Below are positions 43,638 through 53,149 of a stretch of DNA of 64,000 nucleotides, one piece after another. The translations under genes and the position numbers were made by a program. The stretch covers positions 37,678 through 101,677 of the forward strand of contig CAJXSK010000008.1 of NCBI GenBank assembly GCA_913061075.1, given 5' to 3'. This stretch comes from an uncultured Piscirickettsiaceae bacterium. Lineage in GTDB: Bacteria > Pseudomonadota > Gammaproteobacteria > Methylococcales > Cycloclasticaceae. The number at the start of each line of letters is the position of its first letter. Position 1 is the stretch's first letter. The notes under the pieces were generated by a model. It was not told where the DNA came from and searched no databases. It saw nothing but the letters and a program-made list of their open reading frames with translations.

Positions 43638-46049
43638 ATGAGCGAATCCGAAACATTTAATAACATCCCTGTTTTACCTTTAAGAGATGTGGTTGTTTAC
43701 CCTTACATGGTTATTCCTTTGTTTGTTGGACGTGACCGTTCAATTCAAGCCATTGATTTGGCGATGGAAGACAGCAAAAAAATTGTGTTAGTCGCGCAAA
43801 AAGATCCAGATAAAGATGACCCAAAAGAAGATGAGTTATTTGAGGTAGGGACGTTAGCTACTATTTTGCAACTTCTAAAATTACCTGATGGAACCGTAAA
43901 GGTATTGGTAGAAGGTGAAAAGAGGATCAAAATCAATAAGATTCACACTAATGATAAATTATTTGGTGCAGATATCACTGTGCTAGATGATGAACTCGAT
44001 CTTGAAGAACAAGATATGGATGTTTTGACTAGAACAGTTACGGCTGGGTTTGAGAATTACGTAAAACTAAATAAAAAAGTACCACCAGAGGTCCTAACGT
44101 CTTTAGCAGGTATCGAGGAGCCCGGTAGGCTAGCAGATACCATGTCTGCTCATATGGTGCTTAAAGTTAACGAAAAACAAAAAGTCTTAGAAGTGAATAA
44201 TATAAGGGAACGTCTTGAGCACTTGTTGTTATTAATGGAGGGCGAAGTTGATATTCTAGAGATGGAAAAGCAAATTCGTTCACGCGTTAAGCAACAAATG
44301 GAAAAGAATCAGCGCGAATATTATTTAAGCGAGCAAATGAAGGCGATTCAAAAAGAATTGGGTGACATGGAAGATGCGCCAAATGAGACAGAAGAACTTG
44401 AGAAAAAAATAGAAGACGCGGGTATGTCTAAAGAAGCAAAGACTAAGGCAATGTCTGAGCTGAATAAATTAAAGATGATGTCTCCAATGTCTGCAGAAGC
44501 ATCAGTCATTAGGAATTATATTGATTGTATTACGGCCGTACCGTGGAAAAAGCGTACGCGAATTCGTAATGATTTAGCTAAAGCTCAAGAAGTACTAGAT
44601 GCTGATCATTTTGGTCTTGAGAAAGTTAAAGAACGAATTCTTGAATATTTAGCTGTCCAACAACGTGTTAAAAACATGAAAGGTCCAATTTTATGTCTAG
44701 TTGGCCCTCCAGGTGTTGGTAAGACCTCTTTGGGTCAATCGATAGCCCGAGCTACCAATCGTAAATTTGTGCGGATGTCGTTAGGTGGAGTTCGTGACGA
44801 GGCTGAAATTCGTGGTCATAGAAGAACGTATATTGGTTCTATGCCAGGTAAAATTTTACAAAACTTATCTAAAGTAGAAACGCGAAACCCATTGTTCCTA
44901 TTAGATGAGATTGACAAAATGGCGATGGACTTCAGAGGGGACCCTGCGTCTGCGTTATTAGAGGTGTTAGACCCTGAGCAAAACAATACGTTTAATGATC
45001 ATTATTTAGAAGTGGATTTTGATTTGTCAGACGTGATGTTTGTTGCAACAGCTAACAGCATGAATATCCCTGGTCCTTTATTAGATAGGATGGAAGTGAT
45101 TAATTTGTCTGGTTATACAGAAGATGAAAAAATTAGTATCACGGAAAACTACTTAATCGATAAGCAGCTCAAAAATAATGGTTTGAAAAAGTCTGAGCTA
45201 CATATCAGCCAATCAGCTATTAGAGACACGGTCCGCTATTACACGCGCGAAGCTGGGGTTAGAAACATTGATAGGGAAATGTCGAAGATTTGCCGTAAGG
45301 TTGTTCGAGATATTTTGCTGACTAAGCCAAAGAAGAAAATTAATGTAACATCACGTAACTTAAATAAATACTTAGGCGTTAAGCGCTTTAGTTTCGGCAA
45401 GGCTGAAGAAGCAAATCAAATAGGGCAAGTCACTGGTTTGGCATGGACAGAGGTGGGTGGTGAACTACTCACTATAGAGTCAGCGATCACAACAGGTAAG
45501 GGTAAATTAACGCTGACTGGTAAGTTAGGTGATGTGATGCAGGAATCAATCCAAGCAGCTTTAACCGTTGTGCGTAGTCGAGCTGAAATGCTTGGCATAG
45601 AAGCTGATTTTCATCAGAAACATGATATTCATGTTCATGTGCCAGAAGGCGCTACGCCAAAAGACGGGCCAAGTGCTGGTATAGGTATGTGTACGGCGCT
45701 AGTTTCTTCTTTAACTGGGATACCTGTTTTAGCAAATGTGGCGATGACAGGGGAGATTACACTCCGCGGAGAAGTGTTACCCATCGGTGGTTTAAAAGAG
45801 AAGCTGTTGGCTGCTCTAAGAGGGGGCATAACGACTGTTATTATTCCTCATGAAAATGAAAAAGACCTCATCGAGATGCCGGCTAACATTAAGCAAAACC
45901 TAAAGATTATTCCTGTTCAGTGGATTGATGAGGTGTTGGCTGTTGCCTTGCAAGAAGCACCAAGCCCAAAAAATAGCGATGTTAAAGCAAATAAAAATGT
46001 GTCATCGAAGAAGCAAACAGCAAAAAGTAAAACAATAACAGCACATTAA
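43638..46049 (+). CDS. lon: ATP-dependent protease Lon
   Basis: Homohexameric AAA+ protease degrading damaged and regulatory proteins. The 803 residues have the N-terminal LON domain ([20 protein letters not shown]), a coiled-coil region, AAA+ module with [12 protein letters not shown] and LLDEIDKM, and the C-terminal protease with Ser in [11 protein letters not shown] and Lys in [14 protein letters not shown]. The tail is extended by a Lys/Ser/Thr-rich stretch ([17 protein letters not shown]). Length is near E. coli Lon (784). Confidence 0.98.
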   Translation: MSESETFNNIPVLPLRDVVVYPYMVIPLFVGRDRSIQAIDLAMEDSKKIVLVAQKDPDKDDPKEDELFEVGTLATILQLLKLPDGTVKVLVEGEKRIKINKIHTNDKLFGADITVLDDELDLEEQDMDVLTRTVTAGFENYVKLNKKVPPEVLTSLAGIEEPGRLADTMSAHMVLKVNEKQKVLEVNNIRERLEHLLLLMEGEVDILEMEKQIRSRVKQQMEKNQREYYLSEQMKAIQKELGDMEDAPNETEELEKKIEDAGMSKEAKTKAMSELNKLKMMSPMSAEASVIRNYIDCITAVPWKKRTRIRNDLAKAQEVLDADHFGLEKVKERILEYLAVQQRVKNMKGPILCLVGPPGVGKTSLGQSIARATNRKFVRMSLGGVRDEAEIRGHRRTYIGSMPGKILQNLSKVETRNPLFLLDEIDKMAMDFRGDPASALLEVLDPEQNNTFNDHYLEVDFDLSDVMFVATANSMNIPGPLLDRMEVINLSGYTEDEKISITENYLIDKQLKNNGLKKSELHISQSAIRDTVRYYTREAGVRNIDREMSKICRKVVRDILLTKPKKKINVTSRNLNKYLGVKRFSFGKAEEANQIGQVTGLAWTEVGGELLTIESAITTGKGKLTLTGKLGDVMQESIQAALTVVRSRAEMLGIEADFHQKHDIHVHVPEGATPKDGPSAGIGMCTALVSSLTGIPVLANVAMTGEITLRGEVLPIGGLKEKLLAALRGGITTVIIPHENEKDLIEMPANIKQNLKIIPVQWIDEVLAVALQEAPSPKNSDVKANKNVSSKKQTAKSKTITAH

Positions 46050-46056
46050 AAATATA

Positions 46057-46071
46057 ACCTAGAATCTAGGT
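46057..46071. repeat. 15 bp palindrome in the lon-hupB gap
   Basis: ACCTAGA and TCTAGGT flank a single A just after the lon stop. No T tract follows, so it is not a standard terminator; it could be an operator or a weak terminator. Confidence 0.5.
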
Positions 46072-46147
46072 GAGATTTTAAGTTGACATTACTTTATTTT
46101 AATTTGACACTGATTGTAATTAAATAAGACTTAAAGCCTTGTGGAGC

Positions 46148-46176
46148 TTGACATGGAGGGCTTGTAAGGATATAAA
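46148..46176 (+). promoter_or_regulatory. Sigma-70 promoter of hupB
   Basis: TTGACA at 46148-46153, a 17 bp spacer and TATAAA at 46171-46176, a near-consensus promoter about 107 bp before ATG 46283. Two further TTGACA hexamers at 46083 and 46104 lack a good -10 at the right distance. Confidence 0.8.
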
Positions 46177-46282
46177 TTCACCTCGGCGTAAATTATCTTT
46201 TGACTAGAGTTCTCTCTACTTATAATGCGCGGGCAAAAATAACTTTTTTTTTAATAATTTAAATTAATCCTTTGGGGGTAAA

Positions 46283-46555
46283 ATGAATAAATCAGAACTT
46301 ATAAATGCAATTGCAGACGAATCAGGACTTTCTAAAGCAGATGCTGGTCGTGCATTAGACGCAACTGTTTCATCAGTAACAGCAGCATTAAAAGGCGGTG
46401 ATTCTGTATCACTTATTGGCTTCGGAACATTCGCTGTTAAAGCGCGTTCAGCACGTGCAGGACGTAATCCACAAACAGGTGCAACTATCCAAATTAAAGC
46501 ATCAAATATTCCTTCATTTAAAGCTGGCAAAACTTTAAAGGACTCTGTAAACTAG
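46283..46555 (+). CDS. hupB: DNA-binding protein HU
   Basis: Histone-like dimeric protein that bends and compacts DNA. The 90 residues begin [20 protein letters not shown] and include [21 protein letters not shown], the beta-ribbon arm that enters the minor groove, with the intercalating Pro in RNPQTG. Length is normal. It has a strong TTGGGGG-type leader before ATG 46283. Its place between lon and ppiD supports the HU-beta assignment. Confidence 0.97.
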   Translation: MNKSELINAIADESGLSKADAGRALDATVSSVTAALKGGDSVSLIGFGTFAVKARSARAGRNPQTGATIQIKASNIPSFKAGKTLKDSVN

Positions 46556-46571
46556 CGTCTTTTCCGTTCTA

Positions 46572-46647
46572 GGGTGCTTAGCTCAGCTGGGAGAGCGTCG
46601 CCCTTACAAGGCGAATGTCGGGGGTTCGATCCCCTCAGCACCCACCA
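46572..46647 (+). tRNA. tRNA-Val (anticodon TAC)
   Basis: Acceptor stem GGGTGCT with AGCACCC, encoded CCA, D-arm GCTCAGCTGGGAGAGC, anticodon loop CTTACAA, T-arm GGGGTTCGATCCCC. It lies 16 bp after hupB. Confidence 0.97.
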
Positions 46648-46651
46648 ATAT

Positions 46652-46728
46652 GGAGTGGTAGTTCAGTTGGTTAGAATACCGGCCTGTCACGCCGGGGGTC
46701 GCGGGTTCGAGTCCCGTCCACTCCGCCA
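46652..46728 (+). tRNA. tRNA-Asp (anticodon GTC)
   Basis: Acceptor stem GGAGTGG with CCACTCC, discriminator G and encoded CCA, anticodon loop CTGTCAC, T-arm GCGGGTTCGAGTCCCGT. It lies 4 bp after tRNA-Val, so the two are certainly co-transcribed. Confidence 0.97.
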
Positions 46729-46732
46729 AAAC

Positions 46733-46767
46733 AACCCTAGGGCCGTAAGGCTCTGGGGTTTTTTTTT
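46733..46767 (+). terminator. Terminator after the tRNA-Val/tRNA-Asp pair
   Basis: A 12 bp stem (AACCCTAGGGCC with GGCTCTGGGGTT, some G-T pairs), GTAA tetraloop of the GNRA type, then seven or more T. Confidence 0.9.
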
Positions 46768-46789
46768 AAAATTTAATTAGGTTATCGTT

Positions 46790-48697
46790 ATGATGGAAAG
46801 TTTGAGAAAGCATGTTAAAGGTTGGCTTGGAATGGTCATTATTGTAGGTATTTCGTTATCCTTTGCTTTAGTAGGGTTACAAAGTTATACGGGTGATGGC
46901 ACTGAACAACCTGTAGCAGAGGTGGCTGATAGAAAAATCTATCAAGGTGATGTCAACAATGCCTATCAACAACGTGTTTCACAATTAAAAGAACAATATG
47001 CAGATCAATATTCTCCAGATTTGTTTAGCGAAGAGGCACTAAGAAACGAATCATTAAATCAATTGGTCCAAGAGCAACTTATACTCCATACAGTAGATAG
47101 TGATGGCTATGAAGTTTCTGATCAGGCCGTTTTAAAAGTCATCAGTGAATTAGAGGCTTTTCAAACGAATGGTCAATTTGATAAAAGTTTATATGAGCAG
47201 TTATTACGGGCTAAAGGCTTAACGTCCGCTGGTTTTGTTCAACAAGTAAAAGTGGGTCTGATACGTGATCAATTTGTTCGAGGTATTGTTGATACGACGT
47301 TAGTTGATGACAGTGAAATAAATGATTTTTATCGCCTTAATAATCAAGTTAGGGACGTTGAATACATTACATTGCCATTAGAATCAAAAACAAAACTCGT
47401 GTCAGTAACAGACGATGAATTGCAAAAAAACTATCTACAAAACGAGCATCTATATAAAACTCCTGAACAAGTTTCTGTTGAATATGTTGAGCTAAGTTTA
47501 GCTAATTTAATGGCTGATGTTAATCCTTCTGAAGCAGAGTTAAGGGCTTTTTATGAAAGTGAAAAACAATCTTTTACAGCTGAAGGAAGACGCCGTGCTA
47601 GCCATATTCTATTTGATGCTCCTTCAGGAACACCCGAAAAAGAATCTGAAGAAAAGAGGAAATTAGCAGAAGAAGTTCTGCTTAAAATTCAAAGTGGCGA
47701 AGACTTTACGGTACTAGCTAAACAATATTCTGATGATATAGGTTCAGCTAAACAAGGCGGCGACCTGGGTATTATTAACAAAGGAATGATGGATGATGTG
47801 TTTGAAAAAACGCTCTCTGAACTGACTGTTGATCAATCTAGTGAAGTTGTTCAAACACCGTTCGGTTTCCATATTATAAAGTTAACGGAGCTAGAAGAAT
47901 CGACAGTGAAGTCATTTGATGCTGCTAAAGACGAAATTGAGTTATCGTACAAGCAAAAGATTGCCGGTGAACAGTTTTATCAAATGAGTGAGCGTTTGGC
48001 AGAGTTGAGTTTTGAAAACCCAGATTCGTTAGCCCCTGTTGTTGATGAATTAGGTTTAAAAATAAACCAGCAAGCCCTTTTTGGGAAAGATCAAGGTGAA
48101 GGTGTTGCGGCGAATGATAAAGTTCGACATGCAGCATTTACTGAAGATTTTCTTGCAGGTAATAACAGTGAGGTTGTCGAGGTCGAATCAGAACACCTTA
48201 TAGTGATGCACCTTATTGAACATAAGCCAGCGTCAACGCTAGCGTTTGAGGACGTTAAAGGCGCTGTAGAGCTAGCCGTTCGTCAATATAAAGCGGGCGT
48301 GGAGCTAAAAAAAGAAGCTGAAGGCTTGTTAAAAGAAGTTCTTGCAAATAACTCACTTCAAGCTGTCGCAAAAAATAAGGGGTTAACAGTGAGTGTTGCT
48401 GGGCCGATTACTAGAAATGATAAAACAGCGCCGCCAGCAGTTATTCGTGATGCTTTTAGCATGTCCCACCCTGAAGATGAAGAACCAAGTTTTAAAATGT
48501 CTTTTATCGCTAACGGTGATATAGCCATCGTTGGTTTAAATAAAATTACCGATGGTGATAAAGCCAGTATTGATGATAAGTCACGAGAGTCGTTTAAGAA
48601 GTTTTTAGAACGGTTGAAGGGTGAAGTGTCACTTGCAGCGTCATTAGCCAATTTAAGTGTTGATGCGGATGTTAAATTTACTAACCAACCTCAATAG
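46790..48697 (+). CDS. ppiD: Periplasmic folding chaperone PpiD
   Basis: Inner-membrane-anchored SurA-like chaperone helping proteins leave the Sec translocon. The 635 residues have one N-terminal membrane helix (WLGMVIIVGISLSFALVGL), a SurA-N-type helical domain (about 40-190), and a parvulin domain (about 265-360) with RRASHILFDAPSGT and GGDLGIINKGMMDDVFE plus TPFGFHIIKLTEL. A degenerate C-terminal chaperone part follows. Length matches the family (E. coli 623). The hupB-ppiD neighbourhood is conserved. Confidence 0.94.
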   Translation: MMESLRKHVKGWLGMVIIVGISLSFALVGLQSYTGDGTEQPVAEVADRKIYQGDVNNAYQQRVSQLKEQYADQYSPDLFSEEALRNESLNQLVQEQLILHTVDSDGYEVSDQAVLKVISELEAFQTNGQFDKSLYEQLLRAKGLTSAGFVQQVKVGLIRDQFVRGIVDTTLVDDSEINDFYRLNNQVRDVEYITLPLESKTKLVSVTDDELQKNYLQNEHLYKTPEQVSVEYVELSLANLMADVNPSEAELRAFYESEKQSFTAEGRRRASHILFDAPSGTPEKESEEKRKLAEEVLLKIQSGEDFTVLAKQYSDDIGSAKQGGDLGIINKGMMDDVFEKTLSELTVDQSSEVVQTPFGFHIIKLTELEESTVKSFDAAKDEIELSYKQKIAGEQFYQMSERLAELSFENPDSLAPVVDELGLKINQQALFGKDQGEGVAANDKVRHAAFTEDFLAGNNSEVVEVESEHLIVMHLIEHKPASTLAFEDVKGAVELAVRQYKAGVELKKEAEGLLKEVLANNSLQAVAKNKGLTVSVAGPITRNDKTAPPAVIRDAFSMSHPEDEEPSFKMSFIANGDIAIVGLNKITDGDKASIDDKSRESFKKFLERLKGEVSLAASLANLSVDADVKFTNQPQ

Positions 48698-48703
48698 AAG
48701 ATA

Positions 48704-49966
48704 TTGAAACTTCACTGGCAAATTTTTATAGCAATTGGGTTGGCCATTTTGGCTGGCCTTTTTACTGGAGAAACAGCTAGTTTAGGGGCTTTCTTGTTTT
48801 ATGATGTGTACGTATTTTTGGGTACATTATTTCTAAATGCACTAAAGATGCTGATCGTGCCGTTGATTTTGTCATCAATTATTTGTGGCATTGCCAATAT
48901 GGGCGATTTGGGTGGGCTTGGTCGTTTAGGCGGGAAGACGATTGCCTATTATATGAGCACCAGTATCATTGCTATATTAATTGGTTTGTTATTGGTTAAT
49001 ATCGTTGAGCCGGGCATTATCGATGGTGAACCTGTCCGAGACCGAGTTGGTCTAAGCGAAAGCACAGATGAGATCCTTTCTAAAGTACAAGGCAAGGATA
49101 GCGGCGATATCGCTGGTGTATTCTTGCGTATGGTGCCAACTAATATTGTTGCTGCTGCTGCCAATGGGCAAATGCTAGGCTTGATTTTCTTTGGTTTATT
49201 ATTTGGTTATTTCCTCACCAAAATTGAAATAGAACAACGTAAAACAACACTCCTTAACTTCTGGAATGGTGTGCTGGACGTTATGATGAAAATGACTGAT
49301 TGGGTGATGAAATTTGCACCTATTGGTGTATTCGGATTGGTCGCTAAGGTTGTTGCCTCAACGGGTTTGGAAGCGTTTTTACCCTTAGCATATTTCTTTT
49401 TTACAGTTTTGTTTGCTTTGTTGATTCATTTTGCAGTTGTCATGCCGGTCATGTTGGCATGGCTCGGAAAAGTTAATCCTCTACGGCATTACAAGGCTAT
49501 GTTGCCTGCATTGCTGACGTCCTTTTCTACCAGTTCGTCATCAGCAACGCTGCCTATTACACTTGAATGTGTTGAGAAGAATGCGGGCGTGTCAAACCGA
49601 ACCAGCAGTTTCGTATTACCTTTGGGATCAACTATAAATATGGATGGAACGGCACTATATGAATGTGTTGCTGCGATGTTTATTGCACAAGCTTATGGGA
49701 TAGAGCTTGGGTTAACGGAACAGTTTTTAATTGTTATAACGGCATTGGTGACATCCATTGGTGTGGCGGGTATACCCGCAGCCAGTCTTGTTGCCATCAG
49801 TATTATTCTAACGACTATTGGACTGCCGCTAGAGGGGCTTGGGTTGATTTTGGCAGTAGATAGAGTGCTTGATATGTGCAGAACAAGCGTCAATGTATTT
49901 AGTGACTCTTGCGGTGCTGTTATTATTGCTAAGAGTGAAGGTGAAGATAAAATCTTACGTTCTTAA
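48704..49966 (+). CDS. Dicarboxylate/amino acid:cation symporter (DAACS family)
   Basis: Sodium- or proton-coupled importer for glutamate, aspartate or C4-dicarboxylates in the inner membrane. The 420 residues carry the helical hairpin 1 serine-rich motif TSFSTSSSSATLPITLEC, NMDGTALYEC on helix 7, and the helix-8 block DRVLDMCRTSVNVFSDSCG with the substrate-contacting Asp and Arg. Length is normal. The TTG start at 48704 is 6 bp after ppiD; no other good start is in frame nearby. The exact substrate cannot be read with certainty. Confidence 0.9.
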   Translation: MKLHWQIFIAIGLAILAGLFTGETASLGAFLFYDVYVFLGTLFLNALKMLIVPLILSSIICGIANMGDLGGLGRLGGKTIAYYMSTSIIAILIGLLLVNIVEPGIIDGEPVRDRVGLSESTDEILSKVQGKDSGDIAGVFLRMVPTNIVAAAANGQMLGLIFFGLLFGYFLTKIEIEQRKTTLLNFWNGVLDVMMKMTDWVMKFAPIGVFGLVAKVVASTGLEAFLPLAYFFFTVLFALLIHFAVVMPVMLAWLGKVNPLRHYKAMLPALLTSFSTSSSSATLPITLECVEKNAGVSNRTSSFVLPLGSTINMDGTALYECVAAMFIAQAYGIELGLTEQFLIVITALVTSIGVAGIPAASLVAISIILTTIGLPLEGLGLILAVDRVLDMCRTSVNVFSDSCGAVIIAKSEGEDKILRS

Positions 49967-50030
49967 TGTTTGATTTTAGATGCTTTTCTGCTTGAATTAA
50001 CATTAACTGTTTTGGATAATTTGTTATAGC

Positions 50031-52175
50031 GTGGTGAAGGTGCTAAAAAATCTGACGGGTATTTTCTTTTTTACATTCCTTATTGTTGCGACAGGTTGTT
50101 CAGATAGCGTGTTGAACAACCCGTACGCAAGTGGAGAAGGCAGCAGCAACGTTATTTATTCTTCCTTTTCCGAACGGCCTAAACATTTAGATCCTGCAAA
50201 GGCATACAGTTCTAATGAATATGCCATCATTGCGCAAATTTACGAACCGCTTTTTCAATACCATTATTTAATTCGTCCATATCAGCTTGAACCTCTGTCG
50301 GCTAAATCGATGCCGGAAATTAAATATTTTGATAAAGATGATAATCCTTTAGGTGCAGATGCTACCGTTAGTGACATCGCGTACAGCGAATATTGGTTAA
50401 CCATTTCAGATGGTATCCAATTTCAACCACACCCCAGTTTTAATTTGGAACTTCATAAAGAATTGCCGACTGATATTGATGCTGAGCAGCTATATCAATT
50501 ACCATCTACAACTCGAGTTTTAACTTCAGACGATTTCATTTATCAAATTAAACGCCTTGCAGATCCTGCGACTCAGTCACCCATTGCAGGGTTAATGGCG
50601 AACTATATTATCGGGTTAAGTGACTTTTCTAAAAGACAATCGGCGCTTATTAAACAGTTTCCATCATTACGTAAAACACAGCGTTTGCAGTCAGATACTA
50701 TTGCAGGTGTTAGAAAGATTAATGGCCAGCAATTCGTTATAAAGATTAAGGGGAAATACCCCCAATTTGTAAACTGGTTGGCGATGCCGTTTTTTGCGCC
50801 CATGCCATGGGAAGCGGATGAGTTTTATTCAAACCCAATTTTAAAAGCTAAAAACATTACGTTAGATTGGTTTCCGGTTGGTACAGGCCCTTATTATTTA
50901 ACAGAAAATAATCCGAATAGACGAATTGTGTTGGCGAAAAACCCGCATTATCATCCTGCTTTTTACCCTAAAGAAGGGTCAATACATGCGCAAAAAATTG
51001 GTTTGTTGAAGGATGCAGGTAAGCAATTACCTTTAACAGATAACGTTATTTTTTCTTTAGAGAAAGAAAGTATTCCGTATTGGAATAAGTTTTTACAAGG
51101 GTATTACGACGCGTCTGGTATTAGTTCTGATAGTTTTGATCAGGCCGTGAACTTTTCGAGCAGTGGCAGTGCTGGTTTAACAGACAATATGTTAGAACGG
51201 AATATTGGCCTACAAACGGCAGTAACAACGTCTAGTTACTACCTGGGTTTTAATATGCTGGATAAGGTGGTTGGTGGTAATTCTGAGGCTAATAAGAAAT
51301 TACGACAAGCTATTTCAATTGCTGTGGATTATGAAGAATATATTTCCATTTTTCAAAATGGTCGTGGTGTTACTGCGCAAAGCATTATTCCTCCAGGGAT
51401 TTTTGGTCACCTTGAAGGTGAAAAAGGGGTTAACCCTATGGTTTATGAATGGCGTGATGGCCTTAAACGACGCTCCATTGAAAAAGCCAAAGAGTTATTG
51501 AAAGAAGCGGGTTATGAAAATGGCGTTGATAGTACGACAGGCCAACCACTTGTGCTGTACTTTGATACGATGGATAGTGGGCCAGACAGCAAAGCACGCT
51601 TAAATTGGTTGCGTAAACAATTTAAAAAACTCAATATTAAATTGGTTATTCGAGGTACCGATTACAATCGTTTTCAAGAAAAAATGCGTAATGGCAATGC
51701 CCAAATGTTTATGTGGGGTTGGAATGCAGATTATCCTGATCCAGAAAACTTTATGTTTTTGTTATACGGTAAAAATGCCAAGGCGGTTCACGGTGGGGAG
51801 AATGCTTCAAACTACCAGAACCCAACGTTCGACACCTTATTTGAACAAATGAGCACGATGGAAAACAGTCCAGAACGCCAAGAAATCATTGATGAAATGA
51901 TCAAAATAAGCAGAGAAGATGCACCTTGGTTGTGGGGGTTCCACCCGAAGGCTTTTTCTTTGTACCATAGCTGGTATAAAAATGCGTATCCAAACTTAAT
52001 GGCGAACAACAAGACTAAATACCTAAAGATAGATTCTGATTTGCGTAAAAAGTATCAAGAAAAGTGGAATCAGCCTGTCGTTTGGCCCCTTATTGTATTG
52101 TTAATTATAGTGCTTATTTTGTTAGTGCCAGCATATTTGATGTTTAAGCGAATAGAGCGGTCAACAGCGCTATGA
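50031..52175 (+). CDS. Peptide-type ABC transporter substrate-binding lipoprotein with C-terminal membrane segment
   Basis: Family 5 extracellular solute-binding protein. The 714 residues start with a GTG codon and a signal with lipobox VATGC (Cys23). The binding domain has LDPAKAYSSNEYAIIAQIYEPLF, GTGPYYLTENNPNRRIVLAKNP and the C-terminal lobe MWGWNADYPDPENFMFLLYG. After it lies a predicted transmembrane helix (about 684-706, WPLIVLLIIVLILLVPAYLMF) with a basic tail. The protein would thus be anchored at both ends, unlike classic OppA/DppA, and is about 150-170 residues longer. The stop overlaps the permease start by 4 bp. Confidence 0.9.
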   Translation: MVKVLKNLTGIFFFTFLIVATGCSDSVLNNPYASGEGSSNVIYSSFSERPKHLDPAKAYSSNEYAIIAQIYEPLFQYHYLIRPYQLEPLSAKSMPEIKYFDKDDNPLGADATVSDIAYSEYWLTISDGIQFQPHPSFNLELHKELPTDIDAEQLYQLPSTTRVLTSDDFIYQIKRLADPATQSPIAGLMANYIIGLSDFSKRQSALIKQFPSLRKTQRLQSDTIAGVRKINGQQFVIKIKGKYPQFVNWLAMPFFAPMPWEADEFYSNPILKAKNITLDWFPVGTGPYYLTENNPNRRIVLAKNPHYHPAFYPKEGSIHAQKIGLLKDAGKQLPLTDNVIFSLEKESIPYWNKFLQGYYDASGISSDSFDQAVNFSSSGSAGLTDNMLERNIGLQTAVTTSSYYLGFNMLDKVVGGNSEANKKLRQAISIAVDYEEYISIFQNGRGVTAQSIIPPGIFGHLEGEKGVNPMVYEWRDGLKRRSIEKAKELLKEAGYENGVDSTTGQPLVLYFDTMDSGPDSKARLNWLRKQFKKLNIKLVIRGTDYNRFQEKMRNGNAQMFMWGWNADYPDPENFMFLLYGKNAKAVHGGENASNYQNPTFDTLFEQMSTMENSPERQEIIDEMIKISREDAPWLWGFHPKAFSLYHSWYKNAYPNLMANNKTKYLKIDSDLRKKYQEKWNQPVVWPLIVLLIIVLILLVPAYLMFKRIERSTAL

Positions 52176-53149
52176 TAAATTATATTATTAGGCGTTTGCT
52201 CTATGTCATACCCGTATTAATTGGGGTTAATGTTTTAACCTTCATATTGTTTTTTGTTGTTAATTCGCCAGATGATATGGCGAGAATGCAGCTAGGGGAT
52301 AAGCATGTTACCCAAGCTTCCATCGATAATTGGAAACAACAACGTGGTTATGACTTACCTTTGTTATGGAATGAAGAATCGGCGGGTTTAAGTAAAGCGT
52401 CAAATACAATTTTTTTCACTAAATCGGTGGGTTTGTTCGTATTTGATTTAGGTATATCCGATAACGGCAGAGACATCGCATCTGATATAGGCCAACGCAT
52501 GTGGCCGAGTCTCGCCATTGCTATTCCCTCATTAATTATTGGTGTATTAGTTAACATTACATTTTCTCTGCTATTGATTTTTTACAGAGGTAGCTTTCTT
52601 GAATTTGCTGGTGTGTTTTTCTGTATTGCACTGATGTCAATTTCTGGTTTGTTTTACATTATTGTTGGGCAGTTGTTTGTGGGAAAAATGTTATCGTTAA
52701 CGCCCATTTCAGGTTATGTGCCGGGCCTTGATGCCATCAAATTTATTATCTTGCCGGTACTGATTGGTGTTGTCAGCGGTCTTGGTTCTGGCGTTAGGTG
52801 GTATCGGTCATTGTTTTTGGAAGAATCTGCAAAAGATTATGTGAGAACAGCGAAAGCTAAAGGTTTATCTGATTTGCAGGTGTTATTTAAACATGTTCTT
52901 AAAAACGCCATGATTCCCATATTGACGGGTATTGTTGTGATATTGCCGTTATTGTTTATGGGCAGTTTAATCACCGAATCATTTTTTGGTATACCTGGGC
53001 TGGGTAGTTACACTATTGATGCGATTACGAGCCAAGATTTTGCTATTGTTCGATCAATGGTGTTTTTAGGCTCTTTTCTTTATATCATTGGCTTATTGCT
53101 CACCGATATTTCATATACGCTGGTTGACCCGCGCGTGAGGCTCGATTGA
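52172..53149 (+). CDS. ABC transporter permease, OppB/DppB type
   Basis: Inner-membrane permease of a peptide/nickel-type importer. The 325 residues begin MINYIIRRLLYVIPVLIGV, a typical DppB N-terminus, with about six helices. The EAA-like loop YVRTAKAKGLSDLQVLFKHVLKNA is the ATPase docking site, and GIPGLGSYTIDAITSQDFAIV and the ending YTLVDPRVRLD complete the family signature. It overlaps both neighbours, indicating translational coupling. Confidence 0.93.
   Translation: MINYIIRRLLYVIPVLIGVNVLTFILFFVVNSPDDMARMQLGDKHVTQASIDNWKQQRGYDLPLLWNEESAGLSKASNTIFFTKSVGLFVFDLGISDNGRDIASDIGQRMWPSLAIAIPSLIIGVLVNITFSLLLIFYRGSFLEFAGVFFCIALMSISGLFYIIVGQLFVGKMLSLTPISGYVPGLDAIKFIILPVLIGVVSGLGSGVRWYRSLFLEESAKDYVRTAKAKGLSDLQVLFKHVLKNAMIPILTGIVVILPLLFMGSLITESFFGIPGLGSYTIDAITSQDFAIVRSMVFLGSFLYIIGLLLTDISYTLVDPRVRLD

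Noticed and set aside
46574..46780. A 68-codon plus-strand frame across both tRNAs
   Set aside because: It overlaps tRNA-Val, tRNA-Asp and the terminator completely; this is a well-known spurious frame type created by tRNA sequence.
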